From Prosthecobacter sp. (GTDB lineage Bacteria > Verrucomicrobiota > Verrucomicrobiia > Verrucomicrobiales > Verrucomicrobiaceae): DNA of 64,000 nt. This document shows, piece by piece, positions 38,944 to 48,561 of this stretch. Position numbers and translations under genes: made by a program. Within the stretch, counting starts at the first letter, position 1. Each line of letters opens with the position of its first letter. The notes beneath the pieces are model-generated. The model worked only from the letters and a program-made list of their open reading frames with translations. It had not been told where the DNA came from and ran no database searches. The stretch spans positions 1 through 64,000 of the forward strand of contig JAIPJY010000014.1 in assembly GCA_021733925.1 (NCBI GenBank), read 5' to 3'.

Positions 38944-39236
38944 GGTGATCGAGTCACTTTTTTCGCACACACGCGTAGGTGGAAAGGTGATTTTGGGGTC
39001 TGTTTTTCGCAGGGGTAAGCCGCTTCTTTAGCGAACGGAAAGTTCCTTCAACTGCGATCACAACAGCAGGCGCATAAAGTGGTACTATTGTGCCGAGGTG
39101 ACGGCGGTTGATCGTGCCGGGCATGGCAGATGCTTAGAGATAAGGTCCCCCCCCGAAACTTGAATCAAAGAACAGCCTCATGCTGGTCATGGAAGTCCAC
39201 GGTCAAGTTTCGCGGAGGGCAGTCACCCTCTCTCAC
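38888..39236. other. 349-bp gene-free region before the PEP-CTERM gene
   Basis: The region holds the tail repeat of the preceding gene, a C8 run (39147-39154), a 10-bp inverted repeat and a short hairpin around the likely ribosome-binding site. TTGATC near 39108 is a candidate -35 but has no good -10. No additional gene is supported. Confidence 0.6.
39154..39230 (+). promoter_or_regulatory. Structured 5' leader of the PEP-CTERM gene
   Basis: CGAAACTTGA at 39154-39163 pairs perfectly with TCAAGTTTCG at 39203-39212 across a 39-base loop. Immediately after, GAGGG at 39215-39219 pairs with CCCTC at 39226-39230. The second stem buries the only Shine-Dalgarno-like sequence before the ATG at 39237. 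Control of translation by folding is inferred. Confidence 0.4.
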
Positions 39237-42200
39237 ATGAAACGACATCTAGTATTCCTGAGCCTGTTGTTGATGACGTCTTTGACCGGCGCGCAAACCT
39301 ATCAATGGGACGGAGATCTCACCACGACGGGCCTTCAAAATGGCAACGGCACCTGGAGTGTCGATGGCGGCGTCAGCACCAATTTGCGCTGGTACAAAGA
39401 CAGTGCTTACAGCGCCTGGGACAACAGCGGGCTCGCCATCGCCGAGTTTGGCTACAATACCAGCACCTCGGGCGGCACGATCACCGTGGACGGCGAGATC
39501 AAGCTGGCGGGAATGATCTTCGATCCGCTGGGGACACCGCTCGGTACCACCGCTCACGCGTTTACGGGGGGAACTCTCAATTTCGGAGGCGGGGGACTCG
39601 TGAGCATCGCCAATGGGGCTTCCGGCGGCAGCACTGGCGGGCAGTGGGTCACCTTTACGTCCGCGCTCAAAGGCAGCGATCTCACCTTTCAAAAATCGGG
39701 CGGTTCCACCATTGGCTTTGTGCGCATCAGTTCGGTGAATCCGGAGCTCACTGGTACACTCACATTGAGCAGCGCTGTCGGGGCCACCAGTGGCATCTAT
39801 CTCAGTGTTGGCAGCCCCACCTACATCAGCAGCCTCGGCAGCATTGATGTAAAGACCAATTCCGTTTTTAACCCAACCGGCACCGGCACTTACATCACCG
39901 CGCTCACCATCGCCGGCGTGGGAGCCTCGAATTACGGTGCGGTCCGTGTGGATGCCTCAAACACCACATTCAGCGGGCCCATCACCCTCAGCAGTGACGC
40001 CCGGTTCCACACGCATATCAACACCGTCAACACCACGATCAGCGGAGGCATCGGCGAGACCGGAGGCAGCTGGAGTTTCAGCCGCACCGCCTACGCACCC
40101 GTCAACACACTGCTTCCGTTGACTCTGACCTACGCTGCTCCCAGCACCTACACCGGCGCCACCATCCTTGGGCGTGTGCTCAACTACCTCAGCACCTCCG
40201 AAAACGCAGGCACTGAAGGCGGGGTGAACATTCTCAACTTCACCGCCGCGACGGCTGCAGACCAAGACATGCTGTATCATGGCACGACAGCGGGCACGTT
40301 GCAATTGCTGGGCGGACTTGCCACCCGCACGGAGCTGCAGCTCATCGGTGCCGCAGGCAAGGCCAACAGCCAGACGTTTGGCAGCCTGAGCGTGCAGCAG
40401 AGCGCCACAGCGATCACGCTTGTGTCGGGCTTTGGCGGCAGCATGAGCGTGGATCTGGGAGGCATCTCCCGCACGGGCAGTGGGGTGCTGGCCATCACCG
40501 CGCCCGTGACAGGCCAGATCACCGGCAACGTCGGCGGTGCCGTGCAGGGCCTGGTGGGCGCCTGGGCCACCTACCGCAGCGCAGATGGTCTTGTTGGCGG
40601 CTGGGCAGGCCTGACCGATGGGGTCGTTGGCGTTTACACCGGGGATCTCGCTTATCAGTCGGGCACAGAGGTCAGCTCACTTTCAGGTTATACGGCTGCC
40701 GCCAATCTAACGATTGCAGAAGACTCCAGCGGGGATGTGTTGTTTGCCGACGGGCTCACGGATCTGGCCACCGTCTCCATGACCGACACCGGCAGCGCGC
40801 GTCTGCTTGATCTAGCGGGTAAAACCCTGCGGCTCGCCGACAGCGGAGGCGTGCAGATCATTCAGGGGGCACAGGCGTTGACAGTCGGCTCAATCGGAGA
40901 CGGCAGTTATCTGACGGCTGGCGGCGTGGACAATGCTGCCGGGCAGTTGCAGCTGACCAACATGTCCTCCGTAAACTCGCTGACCATCAACTCTACCATC
41001 TCCGACAATGGCAGCGGCAGTGTCAGTCTCAACATCAACGGCACTGGCCGCACCGTGTTGACGGCGGCAAACTTCTTCAGTGGCATCGTGACGGTGGACA
41101 GCGGCGTGCTGGAAGTGAGCAACAGCGGTGCCCTCGGTACCACGGGCTCGACCGGCATCACCAAAATCATGGCCGGCGCGTCGTTGAATCTTTCCGGTGG
41201 CATCACCCTGGGCGAAACTATCCAGGCCAATGGCCACGGCATCGCCTTCGATGGAGCCATTCGCAATCTCAGTGGCATCAATACCATCACACCCACGGTG
41301 CGCTTCCAGTCCACCACGCGGTTTGGCTCCGACAGCGGCACGCTGATCTTGGCGGGCGGCATCGCCGCCCAGATCAGCGCCATCGCCTACACCTTCTCCG
41401 GCATCGGCGACTTTGAAGTGCATGGTGCCATCACCGCCACTTCTGGCATTCTCACCAAGGAAGGCAGCGGCACACTGACATTGATGAGCACCAGCACGGC
41501 CACCGGCATCACCACGGTGAACAATGGCGTGCTGCATTTGGACTTCACCTCAGCGGATGCACCTGCGGCCAACATGCTCTACACCACTGCCACGCTCAGC
41601 AGCACCGTTGGCACGCTCACCCTCGGCGGCGGCACGTTCAAGACCACGGGCAAGGTGGATGGTGCCAGCAGCCAGGCTCTGGGCACGCTGACCATCGCCA
41701 GCGGTTCTTCGCGCATCTCGGCGATTTCCTCCGGATCTGGCAGCATGAACATCACCTTTGGGGCCATTTCGCGCACGGTGGTGGGTGGGACGCTGCGTCT
41801 GGATCTGCCTTCCAACGGATCCATCAAAACGACGAGCGGCACTGACAATGCTCTAGTCACCGGCACCGGTGGTGTTGCTTTTGCCACGGTGGGGCTTGAC
41901 GACTGGGCGGCCACCTCGGCGGCGGTCGCCGGCCTGCGTTCGTTTGTGGGACTCTCCAGCATCAGTGGTGGTTACACGCTGAGTACCGCGACCACGCTGG
42001 CAGGCAATGCAGACATTGCCGCTGGTATCACCGCCACGACGCTGAGCGCGAGCACCACCATCGGCAGCCTGCGCTTTGATCAGTCCCAGGCCACGACCCT
42101 CGCGCAGGACGCCAGCAGCGTCGTCCTCTCCCTCGGGGGGATTTTGGTCACGCCCAATGTCGGCGCGAATCTCACGACCATCACCGGTGGCGGCATACGT

Positions 42201-43853
42201 GCGCTCGTGGGCTCCACGGAATTGACCATCTTTCAAAACAACACGGATGCACCCCTGACGATCAGCAGCCGCATTTTGAACACCACCAACACGGGGGGCA
42301 CCGTCGTCACGACCGCCCTGACTAAAGCCGGCGCAGGCACGGTCATTTATGAATACGGCACAGCCTACACCGCCGGCGACTACACCGGGGCAACGCGGAT
42401 TCAGGACGGTTCACTGCAACTCGTCAAAACCGTCAGCACGTCCATTAGCTACGCAATTTATTACGGCACCACCTTCACGCTGGGCAGTGGCAGCACCAGC
42501 GGGAAGCTGATCCTGGGCAGCACATCCACTGGCTACGCTGTCACCCAGTATGGCGGCCTGCGCACGGAAGGCACAGGCTCAAACAATGCGGTGGTCGGCG
42601 GCACCACCAGCCTCAGCACCTTCCTGGAGTATGTTTCCGGCACCTTTGATTTTCGCAGTGGCTTCATCGGCGGCTCGGGCACGAACGAAAACAACCTCAA
42701 TCTGACGATCTCGCTTGGCACCCTGCAGCTTGGCGCCGCGAACACCTACAAAGGCAAGACCACCCTGCTGCAAAACACCATCGAAGTCACCACTCTCGCG
42801 GACCGTGGTCAGGCCAGTTCACTAGGCACTGGGGACTACAACAGCACCACGAGCATCATCGACATGGCCACGGCCACCACCTCCGCGCAAAACTACAATG
42901 TGCTGGCCACGCTGCGCTACATCGGTGACACCGACTCGGTGACCAACCGCCCGATCAACATCAGCAACTCTGACGTGGCCACCGATGTGATTTCAGTGAC
43001 GGCCGTGCTGGAAAACACCGGCACTGGCACGGTCAAATTCACCTCTCCCTTCACCGCCGCAGGCAGCAATCCCGTGCAGCGCGTGCTCCGCCTCGGCGGT
43101 ACAAACACCGGAACCAACGAGATTGTCAGTCTGCCCGACGTCAGCGTCAGCATCACCAGCCGGATCGAAAAAGTCAGCACCGGCACCTGGGTCATCACCG
43201 GGAACAGCGCTTACAGCGGCGGCACGGCGGTGAATGAAGGCACTCTGCTCGTGACCACTGCTACGGGCTCAGGCACCGGGCTGGGTGCGGTCTCAGTCCA
43301 GTCCGGCGCGGTGTTTGGCGGCAGCGGGCGCATTGCCCCGGGCGCAGATCAAAGTGTGATGCTGACAGGCGGCACCTTGCAGGTCGGCACTGAGCTGCCA
43401 GGAGAGATCCCGGCTGCAGCCAGCACGCTCACCATCCAGACATCAGGCTCGGGTGTCTTGAGTTTATCGTCAGGTTCAATTCTGACCTTCGATCTGTTCT
43501 CCGGAGCCGGGAAGGGGGACAACACGGGCAACTTGGCCGCTGCTGACCGCGCCATCATTTCAGGTGCTGTGAGCCTGGGTACGGACACGACGCTGCGGGT
43601 GTCGAATCCCAATGAAATGACAGGCTGGGCGGACGGAGATCAGTGGCAGCTCTTTGACTGGTCCGGCCTGACCGGTCCTGCGGCTGTCACCACCATCCAG
43701 TTTGATCTGCCCGAGCTGACAGCTGGGCTGATCTGGGACACGACCGAACTCTTCACCACCGGTGTCCTCATCGTGGCTGTGCCTGAGCCTTCGCGGGTGC
43801 TGCTGCTGTTCTTCGCTGTCTTTGCTTTGGCGCTCCGTCGCCGCCGCATTTGA
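39237..43853 (+). CDS. Giant PEP-CTERM protein with autotransporter-associated strands
   Basis: A 1538-residue exported protein with a signal peptide (about 1-19). The body is Gly/Thr/Ser-rich and beta-helical, with repeated autotransporter-associated strands such as GGTAVNEGTLLVTTATG and many LTLGGG-type turns. The last 24 residues are a PEP-CTERM sorting signal: VPEPS, a hydrophobic segment and RRRR. The tail should be processed by an exosortase, which is not encoded in the window. Unlike the protein at 13838-16051 it has no barrel. Start at 39237 is preferred over 39180 because the signal peptide begins there. Confidence 0.9.
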   Translation: MKRHLVFLSLLLMTSLTGAQTYQWDGDLTTTGLQNGNGTWSVDGGVSTNLRWYKDSAYSAWDNSGLAIAEFGYNTSTSGGTITVDGEIKLAGMIFDPLGTPLGTTAHAFTGGTLNFGGGGLVSIANGASGGSTGGQWVTFTSALKGSDLTFQKSGGSTIGFVRISSVNPELTGTLTLSSAVGATSGIYLSVGSPTYISSLGSIDVKTNSVFNPTGTGTYITALTIAGVGASNYGAVRVDASNTTFSGPITLSSDARFHTHINTVNTTISGGIGETGGSWSFSRTAYAPVNTLLPLTLTYAAPSTYTGATILGRVLNYLSTSENAGTEGGVNILNFTAATAADQDMLYHGTTAGTLQLLGGLATRTELQLIGAAGKANSQTFGSLSVQQSATAITLVSGFGGSMSVDLGGISRTGSGVLAITAPVTGQITGNVGGAVQGLVGAWATYRSADGLVGGWAGLTDGVVGVYTGDLAYQSGTEVSSLSGYTAAANLTIAEDSSGDVLFADGLTDLATVSMTDTGSARLLDLAGKTLRLADSGGVQIIQGAQALTVGSIGDGSYLTAGGVDNAAGQLQLTNMSSVNSLTINSTISDNGSGSVSLNINGTGRTVLTAANFFSGIVTVDSGVLEVSNSGALGTTGSTGITKIMAGASLNLSGGITLGETIQANGHGIAFDGAIRNLSGINTITPTVRFQSTTRFGSDSGTLILAGGIAAQISAIAYTFSGIGDFEVHGAITATSGILTKEGSGTLTLMSTSTATGITTVNNGVLHLDFTSADAPAANMLYTTATLSSTVGTLTLGGGTFKTTGKVDGASSQALGTLTIASGSSRISAISSGSGSMNITFGAISRTVVGGTLRLDLPSNGSIKTTSGTDNALVTGTGGVAFATVGLDDWAATSAAVAGLRSFVGLSSISGGYTLSTATTLAGNADIAAGITATTLSASTTIGSLRFDQSQATTLAQDASSVVLSLGGILVTPNVGANLTTITGGGIRALVGSTELTIFQNNTDAPLTISSRILNTTNTGGTVVTTALTKAGAGTVIYEYGTAYTAGDYTGATRIQDGSLQLVKTVSTSISYAIYYGTTFTLGSGSTSGKLILGSTSTGYAVTQYGGLRTEGTGSNNAVVGGTTSLSTFLEYVSGTFDFRSGFIGGSGTNENNLNLTISLGTLQLGAANTYKGKTTLLQNTIEVTTLADRGQASSLGTGDYNSTTSIIDMATATTSAQNYNVLATLRYIGDTDSVTNRPINISNSDVATDVISVTAVLENTGTGTVKFTSPFTAAGSNPVQRVLRLGGTNTGTNEIVSLPDVSVSITSRIEKVSTGTWVITGNSAYSGGTAVNEGTLLVTTATGSGTGLGAVSVQSGAVFGGSGRIAPGADQSVMLTGGTLQVGTELPGEIPAAASTLTIQTSGSGVLSLSSGSILTFDLFSGAGKGDNTGNLAAADRAIISGAVSLGTDTTLRVSNPNEMTGWADGDQWQLFDWSGLTGPAAVTTIQFDLPELTAGLIWDTTELFTTGVLIVAVPEPSRVLLLFFAVFALALRRRRI

Positions 43854-43861
43854 GAGATGAA

Positions 43862-43891
43862 ATGCAGGAAACCAATCCGTTTCCTGCATTC
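43862..43891. terminator. Hairpin between the convergent PEP-CTERM and FAD-protein genes
   Basis: AATGCAGGAAAC at 43862-43873 and GTTTCCTGCATT at 43880-43891 form a perfect 12-bp stem with a six-base loop. It begins 8 bp after the PEP-CTERM stop. No T-run directly follows on either strand. Confidence 0.55.
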
Positions 43892-43913
43892 CTCATTCAA
43901 AAAAAATACCCCC

Positions 43914-45995
43914 TCATTTCACAGACATCCACTGCGCTGCATCAATGATCACATGGCCCTTCGTGCCTTCGTTACGAATCTCCAACCACCCGGTCTTGCC
44001 TTTTTCAAAGCGGTAGGTCCCCAGCGGCAGCAGCACATCCTTCTCCGGGGCTTTCTTCTTCTCGTTTACGATTACTGTGTCTTCTCCATCAGCATGATGG
44101 ATGATCACGGGCACGTTATCCGCACGATTCGCCAGAGCAGTATAAGTGATAGCTACTCGATACTGCCCCGCTGCAGGTAGATCGGGAATGAAGCGTGCTT
44201 TCTGCTCGCCTTTGGCGGTGTCACCATCATGGCGGTAGCCCTGACCGACAAAACCCGTAGTGGTATGCCCTTCGCTGGTGAAGCCAGTGAGTTCAGCCTC
44301 ACTATCATCCACGACGATGCCGCCGAGCTTCTCTTTGCTGATCGAGACATTCTCAGGCATCGGGGGTGATTCGAAGTCGAGCATCTGGCCGTCTGCCAGC
44401 AGCTTTTCCTTGAGCTTGGCCAGGTCGATCTGCTGCAGCTCTTTGCCGGAGTCGATGGCGATCACAGCCGCCGTGGCCGCACTCTGCCCCATGACCATGA
44501 AGACGGGCTCCATGCGAATGCTGCCATACGCGATGTGGCTGGCGCTCAGGCACACCGGCACCAGCAGGTTCGTGCACTCCTCCGCCTTCGGCGTGATGCT
44601 GCGGTAGCTGATCGGGTAGGGGCGTGTGCCGATTTGGATGTCGCCTTCATTGCGCACGAATCCTTCCTTTGTGATGTAACGCTGCACGTTGTGCGAGTCC
44701 ATGTTGTAGGCACCCATGCCCACGCTGTCTTCCACGATCTCGCGGCGTTTGCAGTTCTTCTCGCTCATCACGTAGCCGCCGACCATGCGGCGAGCCTCGC
44801 GCACATAGAGCTGGCGCGGCCAGTTGCCGTTGTCGTTGAATTCATCTTTGGCGAGGCCGAACTTCTGGAATGCAGCGCGCATCTTCTCCGGCACACGCGG
44901 ATGGTGCGCATACGTCCACATCAGGCCCTTCTGCCAGTCTTCATGGGCTTTCCAGATCTTCGCGCGGGTTTCGTAGTCGGCGTCTGGGTAATCAAAATTC
45001 TGGCCGATGAAGTCGGTACTGATGGCGAAGTTGTTGTTCGTGTCCGTCTTGCGGTTGGGCATCCAGGTGGGGGCCCATGAGATGCGCTCGTCACCGGCCT
45101 CGACATTGCGCAGCGCCAGTTCGAACCACTTCTCATCGTAGTTGGCCGGCTTCTCCCAGTCGCGGCGGTTTTCGGGCACGTCGGTGGTGCACATGCGGAA
45201 GTTGTAGGCCTGCAGCTTGCGGTCACCACTTCCATCTTCGCCGATGTCGCCTGGATCAATGCCGGGCAGCACGCCGCTCTTCGGATCGCCGGGCGTCACG
45301 TAGGGATCGACGTTCTTGGTGAACTGATGGTGAATCGTTTTTACTTTCTGCACGCCGTTGATCGTCTCCCCATACATCGCATTCGCCTCACGGCCCACGG
45401 CATAGCTCACGCCGGCCTTCGCCATCAAGTCGCCCTCATAGGTGGCGTCGATGTACATCTTGCCCACGAACTCGCGCCCGCTCTCCATGATGATCTTGGA
45501 AATATGAGCGCCGTCTTTGATCACGCCCTTGTTCCAATCCAGGCGCTCGCTGAAAACCACGGTCACCTTGTCCTTCACGGTTGCCAGCATGGCGTCGTAG
45601 ATCTCCGTCGCCACATGCGGCTCAAAGGTCCACATCGTGTCTTCGCTGCCCGTGTTGCCGTGCTGCCTTTTGGCAAAGTATTCCTCACGCGTCTGGTGCT
45701 GCCATTTCGCCGGGTCGTTGTAGTACTTGAAGACGTTCGCGTAAAACTCACGCGAGATGCCGCCGATGGCCTTCTTGTTGCCGATATCCGTCGCTCCCAG
45801 CCCACCCGTGGTCAGACCACCGAGAAACTTCGTGGGTTCGATGATCACCGCCGTCTTGCCCATGCGTGCCGCCTGGATCGCCGCCGTGATGCCGCCCGAG
45901 CTACCGCCATAAACGACGATGTCATACGAATCTGCCGCCCCGAGCGGGGCGATGGCGGCAAGCGTGGAAAGAAGGAAGGTTGGAAGGAACTTCAT
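43914..45995 (-). CDS. Secreted FAD-dependent oxidoreductase with golvesin-like C-terminal domain
   Basis: A 693-residue protein with a signal peptide (about 1-20). The FAD-binding motif VVYGGSSGGITAAIQAARMG follows, then FLGGLTTGGLGATDIG and a later YIDATYEGDLMAKAG, typical of a family of exported FAD oxidoreductases common in PVC bacteria and Bacteroidota. The last 130 residues form a beta-rich domain similar to the golvesin C-terminal domain (GYRHDGD, YRVAITYTA, YRFEKGKTGWLEI). The substrate is unknown; carbohydrate or polysaccharide oxidation is a guess from the secretion and domain mix. Confidence 0.85.
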   Translation of the reverse strand: MKFLPTFLLSTLAAIAPLGAADSYDIVVYGGSSGGITAAIQAARMGKTAVIIEPTKFLGGLTTGGLGATDIGNKKAIGGISREFYANVFKYYNDPAKWQHQTREEYFAKRQHGNTGSEDTMWTFEPHVATEIYDAMLATVKDKVTVVFSERLDWNKGVIKDGAHISKIIMESGREFVGKMYIDATYEGDLMAKAGVSYAVGREANAMYGETINGVQKVKTIHHQFTKNVDPYVTPGDPKSGVLPGIDPGDIGEDGSGDRKLQAYNFRMCTTDVPENRRDWEKPANYDEKWFELALRNVEAGDERISWAPTWMPNRKTDTNNNFAISTDFIGQNFDYPDADYETRAKIWKAHEDWQKGLMWTYAHHPRVPEKMRAAFQKFGLAKDEFNDNGNWPRQLYVREARRMVGGYVMSEKNCKRREIVEDSVGMGAYNMDSHNVQRYITKEGFVRNEGDIQIGTRPYPISYRSITPKAEECTNLLVPVCLSASHIAYGSIRMEPVFMVMGQSAATAAVIAIDSGKELQQIDLAKLKEKLLADGQMLDFESPPMPENVSISKEKLGGIVVDDSEAELTGFTSEGHTTTGFVGQGYRHDGDTAKGEQKARFIPDLPAAGQYRVAITYTALANRADNVPVIIHHADGEDTVIVNEKKKAPEKDVLLPLGTYRFEKGKTGWLEIRNEGTKGHVIIDAAQWMSVK

Positions 45996-46130
45996 GGTGG
46001 CTTCTATCCCAGCGCAGGCAGGTGGCTTTTGCAACAGTGGGGATGCATTCCGGGATGCGCTGAAAAATTTAATCGAATACTCCGTTAAAGAGCGCGTCAG
46101 AGTGAAGGACAAGATTTACACCATCACACC

Positions 46131-46622
46131 ATGAAGACTTCTCTCGTTCGCACGCTTACCTTTGGAACCCTGCTGCTGACACTCTCACTCACCTCCTGCG
46201 CGGATCCGTATGGCTACGGCTATGGCGGGGGTGGCGGCTACAACAGCGGCTACGGCGGAGGTGGATACGGGCGTTCGCCAGCCGGCGGCACTGTGGTCGG
46301 TGCCTTGATCGGAGCCGGCGCGGGCGGTATTATCGGCAATCAGCGCCACCGGGGTCTTGAAGGGGCTGCCATTGGGGGCGTTCTGGGTGCTTTGGCAGGG
46401 AGTATGCTGAACAACGGCCAGCGTGGTTACCCGCAGCAGGGCTACGGCCAGCCGAATTACAATCAGAGCTATAATCAGCCCTATGGACAGAGCTGCCCGC
46501 CGAATAATGGCTACGGCCAGCAGCCGAACTACGGCTACGGACAGCAGTCCAACTACTACCCCAGCAATGCCTACAGCCAGCAACCCGGCAATAATCCCTA
46601 CGCCTTCGGCAACTGGCAGTAG
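46131..46622 (+). CDS. Glycine-zipper lipoprotein with Gly/Tyr/Gln-rich tail
   Basis: A 163-residue lipoprotein (lipobox ending LTSC, Cys23). A Gly/Tyr-rich stretch is followed by a glycine zipper, GTVVGALIGAGAGGIIGNQ and GAAIGGVLGALAGSML, that inserts in membranes as paired helices. The last 65 residues are a Tyr/Gln/Asn/Pro-rich low-complexity tail with GYGQQPNY-type repeats, prion-like in composition. Glycine-zipper 2TM proteins are often envelope-stress or outer-membrane lipoproteins. Confidence 0.8.
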   Translation: MKTSLVRTLTFGTLLLTLSLTSCADPYGYGYGGGGGYNSGYGGGGYGRSPAGGTVVGALIGAGAGGIIGNQRHRGLEGAAIGGVLGALAGSMLNNGQRGYPQQGYGQPNYNQSYNQPYGQSCPPNNGYGQQPNYGYGQQSNYYPSNAYSQQPGNNPYAFGNWQ

Positions 46623-46657
46623 TGCCAGTCGGTAGGAAAGGGGGATCCGTTATCTTG

Positions 46658-46690
46658 AGGGCGTGAGTCAATCCACTCGCACCCTTTTTG
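46658..46690 (+). terminator. Rho-independent terminator after the glycine-zipper gene
   Basis: An 11-bp stem with one mismatch (46658-46668 against 46675-46685) has a six-base loop and ends in a run of five T at 46685-46689. It starts 36 bp after the stop codon. Confidence 0.8.
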
Positions 46691-46778
46691 TTAAGCGGCA
46701 GGATTCGCTCTCAGATTTGCGTGCTCAAGGTTTGATGTTCGAATAGAACTTGGCACGTTGCGGCGTACTCTTTTTCCC

Positions 46779-48113
46779 ATGATTGCCAAGACTGAGCGCC
46801 CCGATCCGCAGGCCACCACGCACGACATCCAGTCCCAAGCGTTGTCCCCAGTGGATGACAGTGGTACTGCCCGCCCGGCGCCGTCCGTCAGCCGCCGCGG
46901 ATTTTTCGAACGCCTGGGCATCGCTTCTGTGAGTGCCGCTGTGGGCGCAGAGATTGTTTTTGCCGACAAGATGCCCGCTGGGCTCATTCCCGTGGCGATG
47001 GCGCAGAGTGCGGAGCCCATGCAGATCCCCGGCAAGGAGGGGATGACCTTTCTCAATGACCGCCCGGTGCTTGCTGAAGCTCCCGCTGATCTGCTTGATG
47101 ACGCAATCACGCCCGCGAAGCATCTTTTCATCCGCAACAACGGCATCGCCCCCGCTCCCGAGGCGCTCGCACCCGAACATTGGACGCTGGAGATTGCCGG
47201 CGAAAGCTGCGTGAAGCCCATGACCTTCACGCTCAAAGAGCTGAAGGAAAAGTTCACGCACCACACCGTGCAGATGGTGCTGGAATGCGCCGGCAACGGC
47301 CGCAGTGAGTTCAATCCGCCGGCCCATGGCACCCAGTGGACTACCGGTGCGGTGGGCTGCCCACAATGGACCGGGGTGCGCCTGCGCGATGTGCTGCAAC
47401 ACTGCGGGATCAAGCCGGACGCCGTATACATCGGCTACTACGGCGCGGACATCCATCTCTCCGGCGATGTGAAGAAGATAACAATCTCACGCGGTGCACC
47501 GCTTCGCAAGGCACTGGAGGCAGAAACCCTGCTCGCCTTTGCGATGAATGGTGAGGATATCCCTTGGATGAACGGCCACCCGCTGCGGCTCGTGTTTGGC
47601 GGCTGGCCCGCCTCCACCTGTGGGAAGTGGTTGAACAAGATTGTCATTCGCGATCGGGAGCATGACGGCGAAAAAATGACGGGGTCTGCCTACCGCATGC
47701 CGCGCTATCCCGTGGCTCCCGGTTCCAAGGTGCCGGATGAGGACATGGTCATCATCGAGTCCATGCCCGTGAAGTCACTCATCACCTTTCCGAAATCAGG
47801 CCTCAGCCAGCCGCTGGCCACTCCGCTGACCGTGCGCGGTCATGCCTGGGCTGGTGAATTGGAAGTTTCCGAGGTGCTGGTTTCCATCGACTTCGGGGCC
47901 TCCTGGCAGAAGACCACTCTGGAGAAACCGGTGAACCGTTACGCCTGGCAGCATTGGACGACGCAGCTGACCCTGCCGAAAAAAGGCTACTACGAAGTTT
48001 GGGCCCGTGCGGTAGACAGCCAGGGGCATGCACAGCCCATGATCCTGCCGGGTTGGAACCCGAAAGGCTACCTCAACAACTCCTGCCACCGCATCGCCAT
48101 TCAGGCTGTCTGA
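46779..48113 (+). CDS. Tat-exported sulfite oxidase-like molybdoenzyme
   Basis: A 444-residue protein of the sulfite oxidase family. A twin-arginine motif, SRRGFF at 38-43, sits after an unusually long 37-residue N-terminal leader. The molybdopterin domain has the Mo-ligating Cys170 in LECAGNGR, and the GGWPASTCGKWL segment typical of SorA/SoxC enzymes. The C-terminal dimerisation domain starts near PVKSLIT. Sulfite or a related sulfur compound is the expected substrate. The next gene, two bases after the stop, encodes a cytochrome c that could accept the electrons, as in SorAB. Confidence 0.88.
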   Translation: MIAKTERPDPQATTHDIQSQALSPVDDSGTARPAPSVSRRGFFERLGIASVSAAVGAEIVFADKMPAGLIPVAMAQSAEPMQIPGKEGMTFLNDRPVLAEAPADLLDDAITPAKHLFIRNNGIAPAPEALAPEHWTLEIAGESCVKPMTFTLKELKEKFTHHTVQMVLECAGNGRSEFNPPAHGTQWTTGAVGCPQWTGVRLRDVLQHCGIKPDAVYIGYYGADIHLSGDVKKITISRGAPLRKALEAETLLAFAMNGEDIPWMNGHPLRLVFGGWPASTCGKWLNKIVIRDREHDGEKMTGSAYRMPRYPVAPGSKVPDEDMVIIESMPVKSLITFPKSGLSQPLATPLTVRGHAWAGELEVSEVLVSIDFGASWQKTTLEKPVNRYAWQHWTTQLTLPKKGYYEVWARAVDSQGHAQPMILPGWNPKGYLNNSCHRIAIQAV

Positions 48114-48115
48114 TC

Positions 48116-48541
48116 ATGCGCTTCCTTTTTCTTTTCTCATTGGTATTGATACTTCACAGTGCGTGCGCTGCTGAGGAGCAGATCCCGCTCGACCCCGTCA
48201 CTGGCATGAAGATGACCGGCGACTGGGAGATCGTTCGCAACCACTGCATCATCTGCCATTCGCCCAAGACGTTTTTGCAGCAGCGCGGAACCGAATCCAC
48301 CTGGGGAGACACACTCGTCTGGATGCAGAAGCACGGTGGCCTGTGGAAGCTCGAACCGGCGGTGGAGAAGTCCATCATCACCTACCTTGCTGCGAATTAC
48401 GGACCGGGAGACAAGTTTCGCCGGGCTCCCATCCCGCTCAGCCTCATGCCTGCCAATCCCTATGCCACCGAGGCGCGTCTGGAAGCGGAGGCCAAGAAGA
48501 AAGCGGGGCTCATCCCCACGGCTCCGCCCGCTGGGAAATGA
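48116..48541 (+). CDS. Small secreted cytochrome c, probable molybdoenzyme partner
   Basis: A 141-residue protein with a signal peptide (about 1-19) and one haem motif, CIICH, near residue 43. A possible distal methionine lies in the segment LSLMPANPY. The junction with the molybdoenzyme is TGATCATG, so the two genes are translationally close. It probably passes electrons from the molybdenum site to the respiratory chain. A Lys/Ala-rich, helical C-terminus follows the haem domain. Confidence 0.82.
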   Translation: MRFLFLFSLVLILHSACAAEEQIPLDPVTGMKMTGDWEIVRNHCIICHSPKTFLQQRGTESTWGDTLVWMQKHGGLWKLEPAVEKSIITYLAANYGPGDKFRRAPIPLSLMPANPYATEARLEAEAKKKAGLIPTAPPAGK

Positions 48542-48561
48542 CACAGCCACGTCATGTGGCC

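Noticed and set aside
46749-46765. A sigma54-like TTGGCACG followed by TTGC before the molybdoenzyme gene
   Set aside because: The two elements are adjacent instead of having the four-base spacing needed between them.
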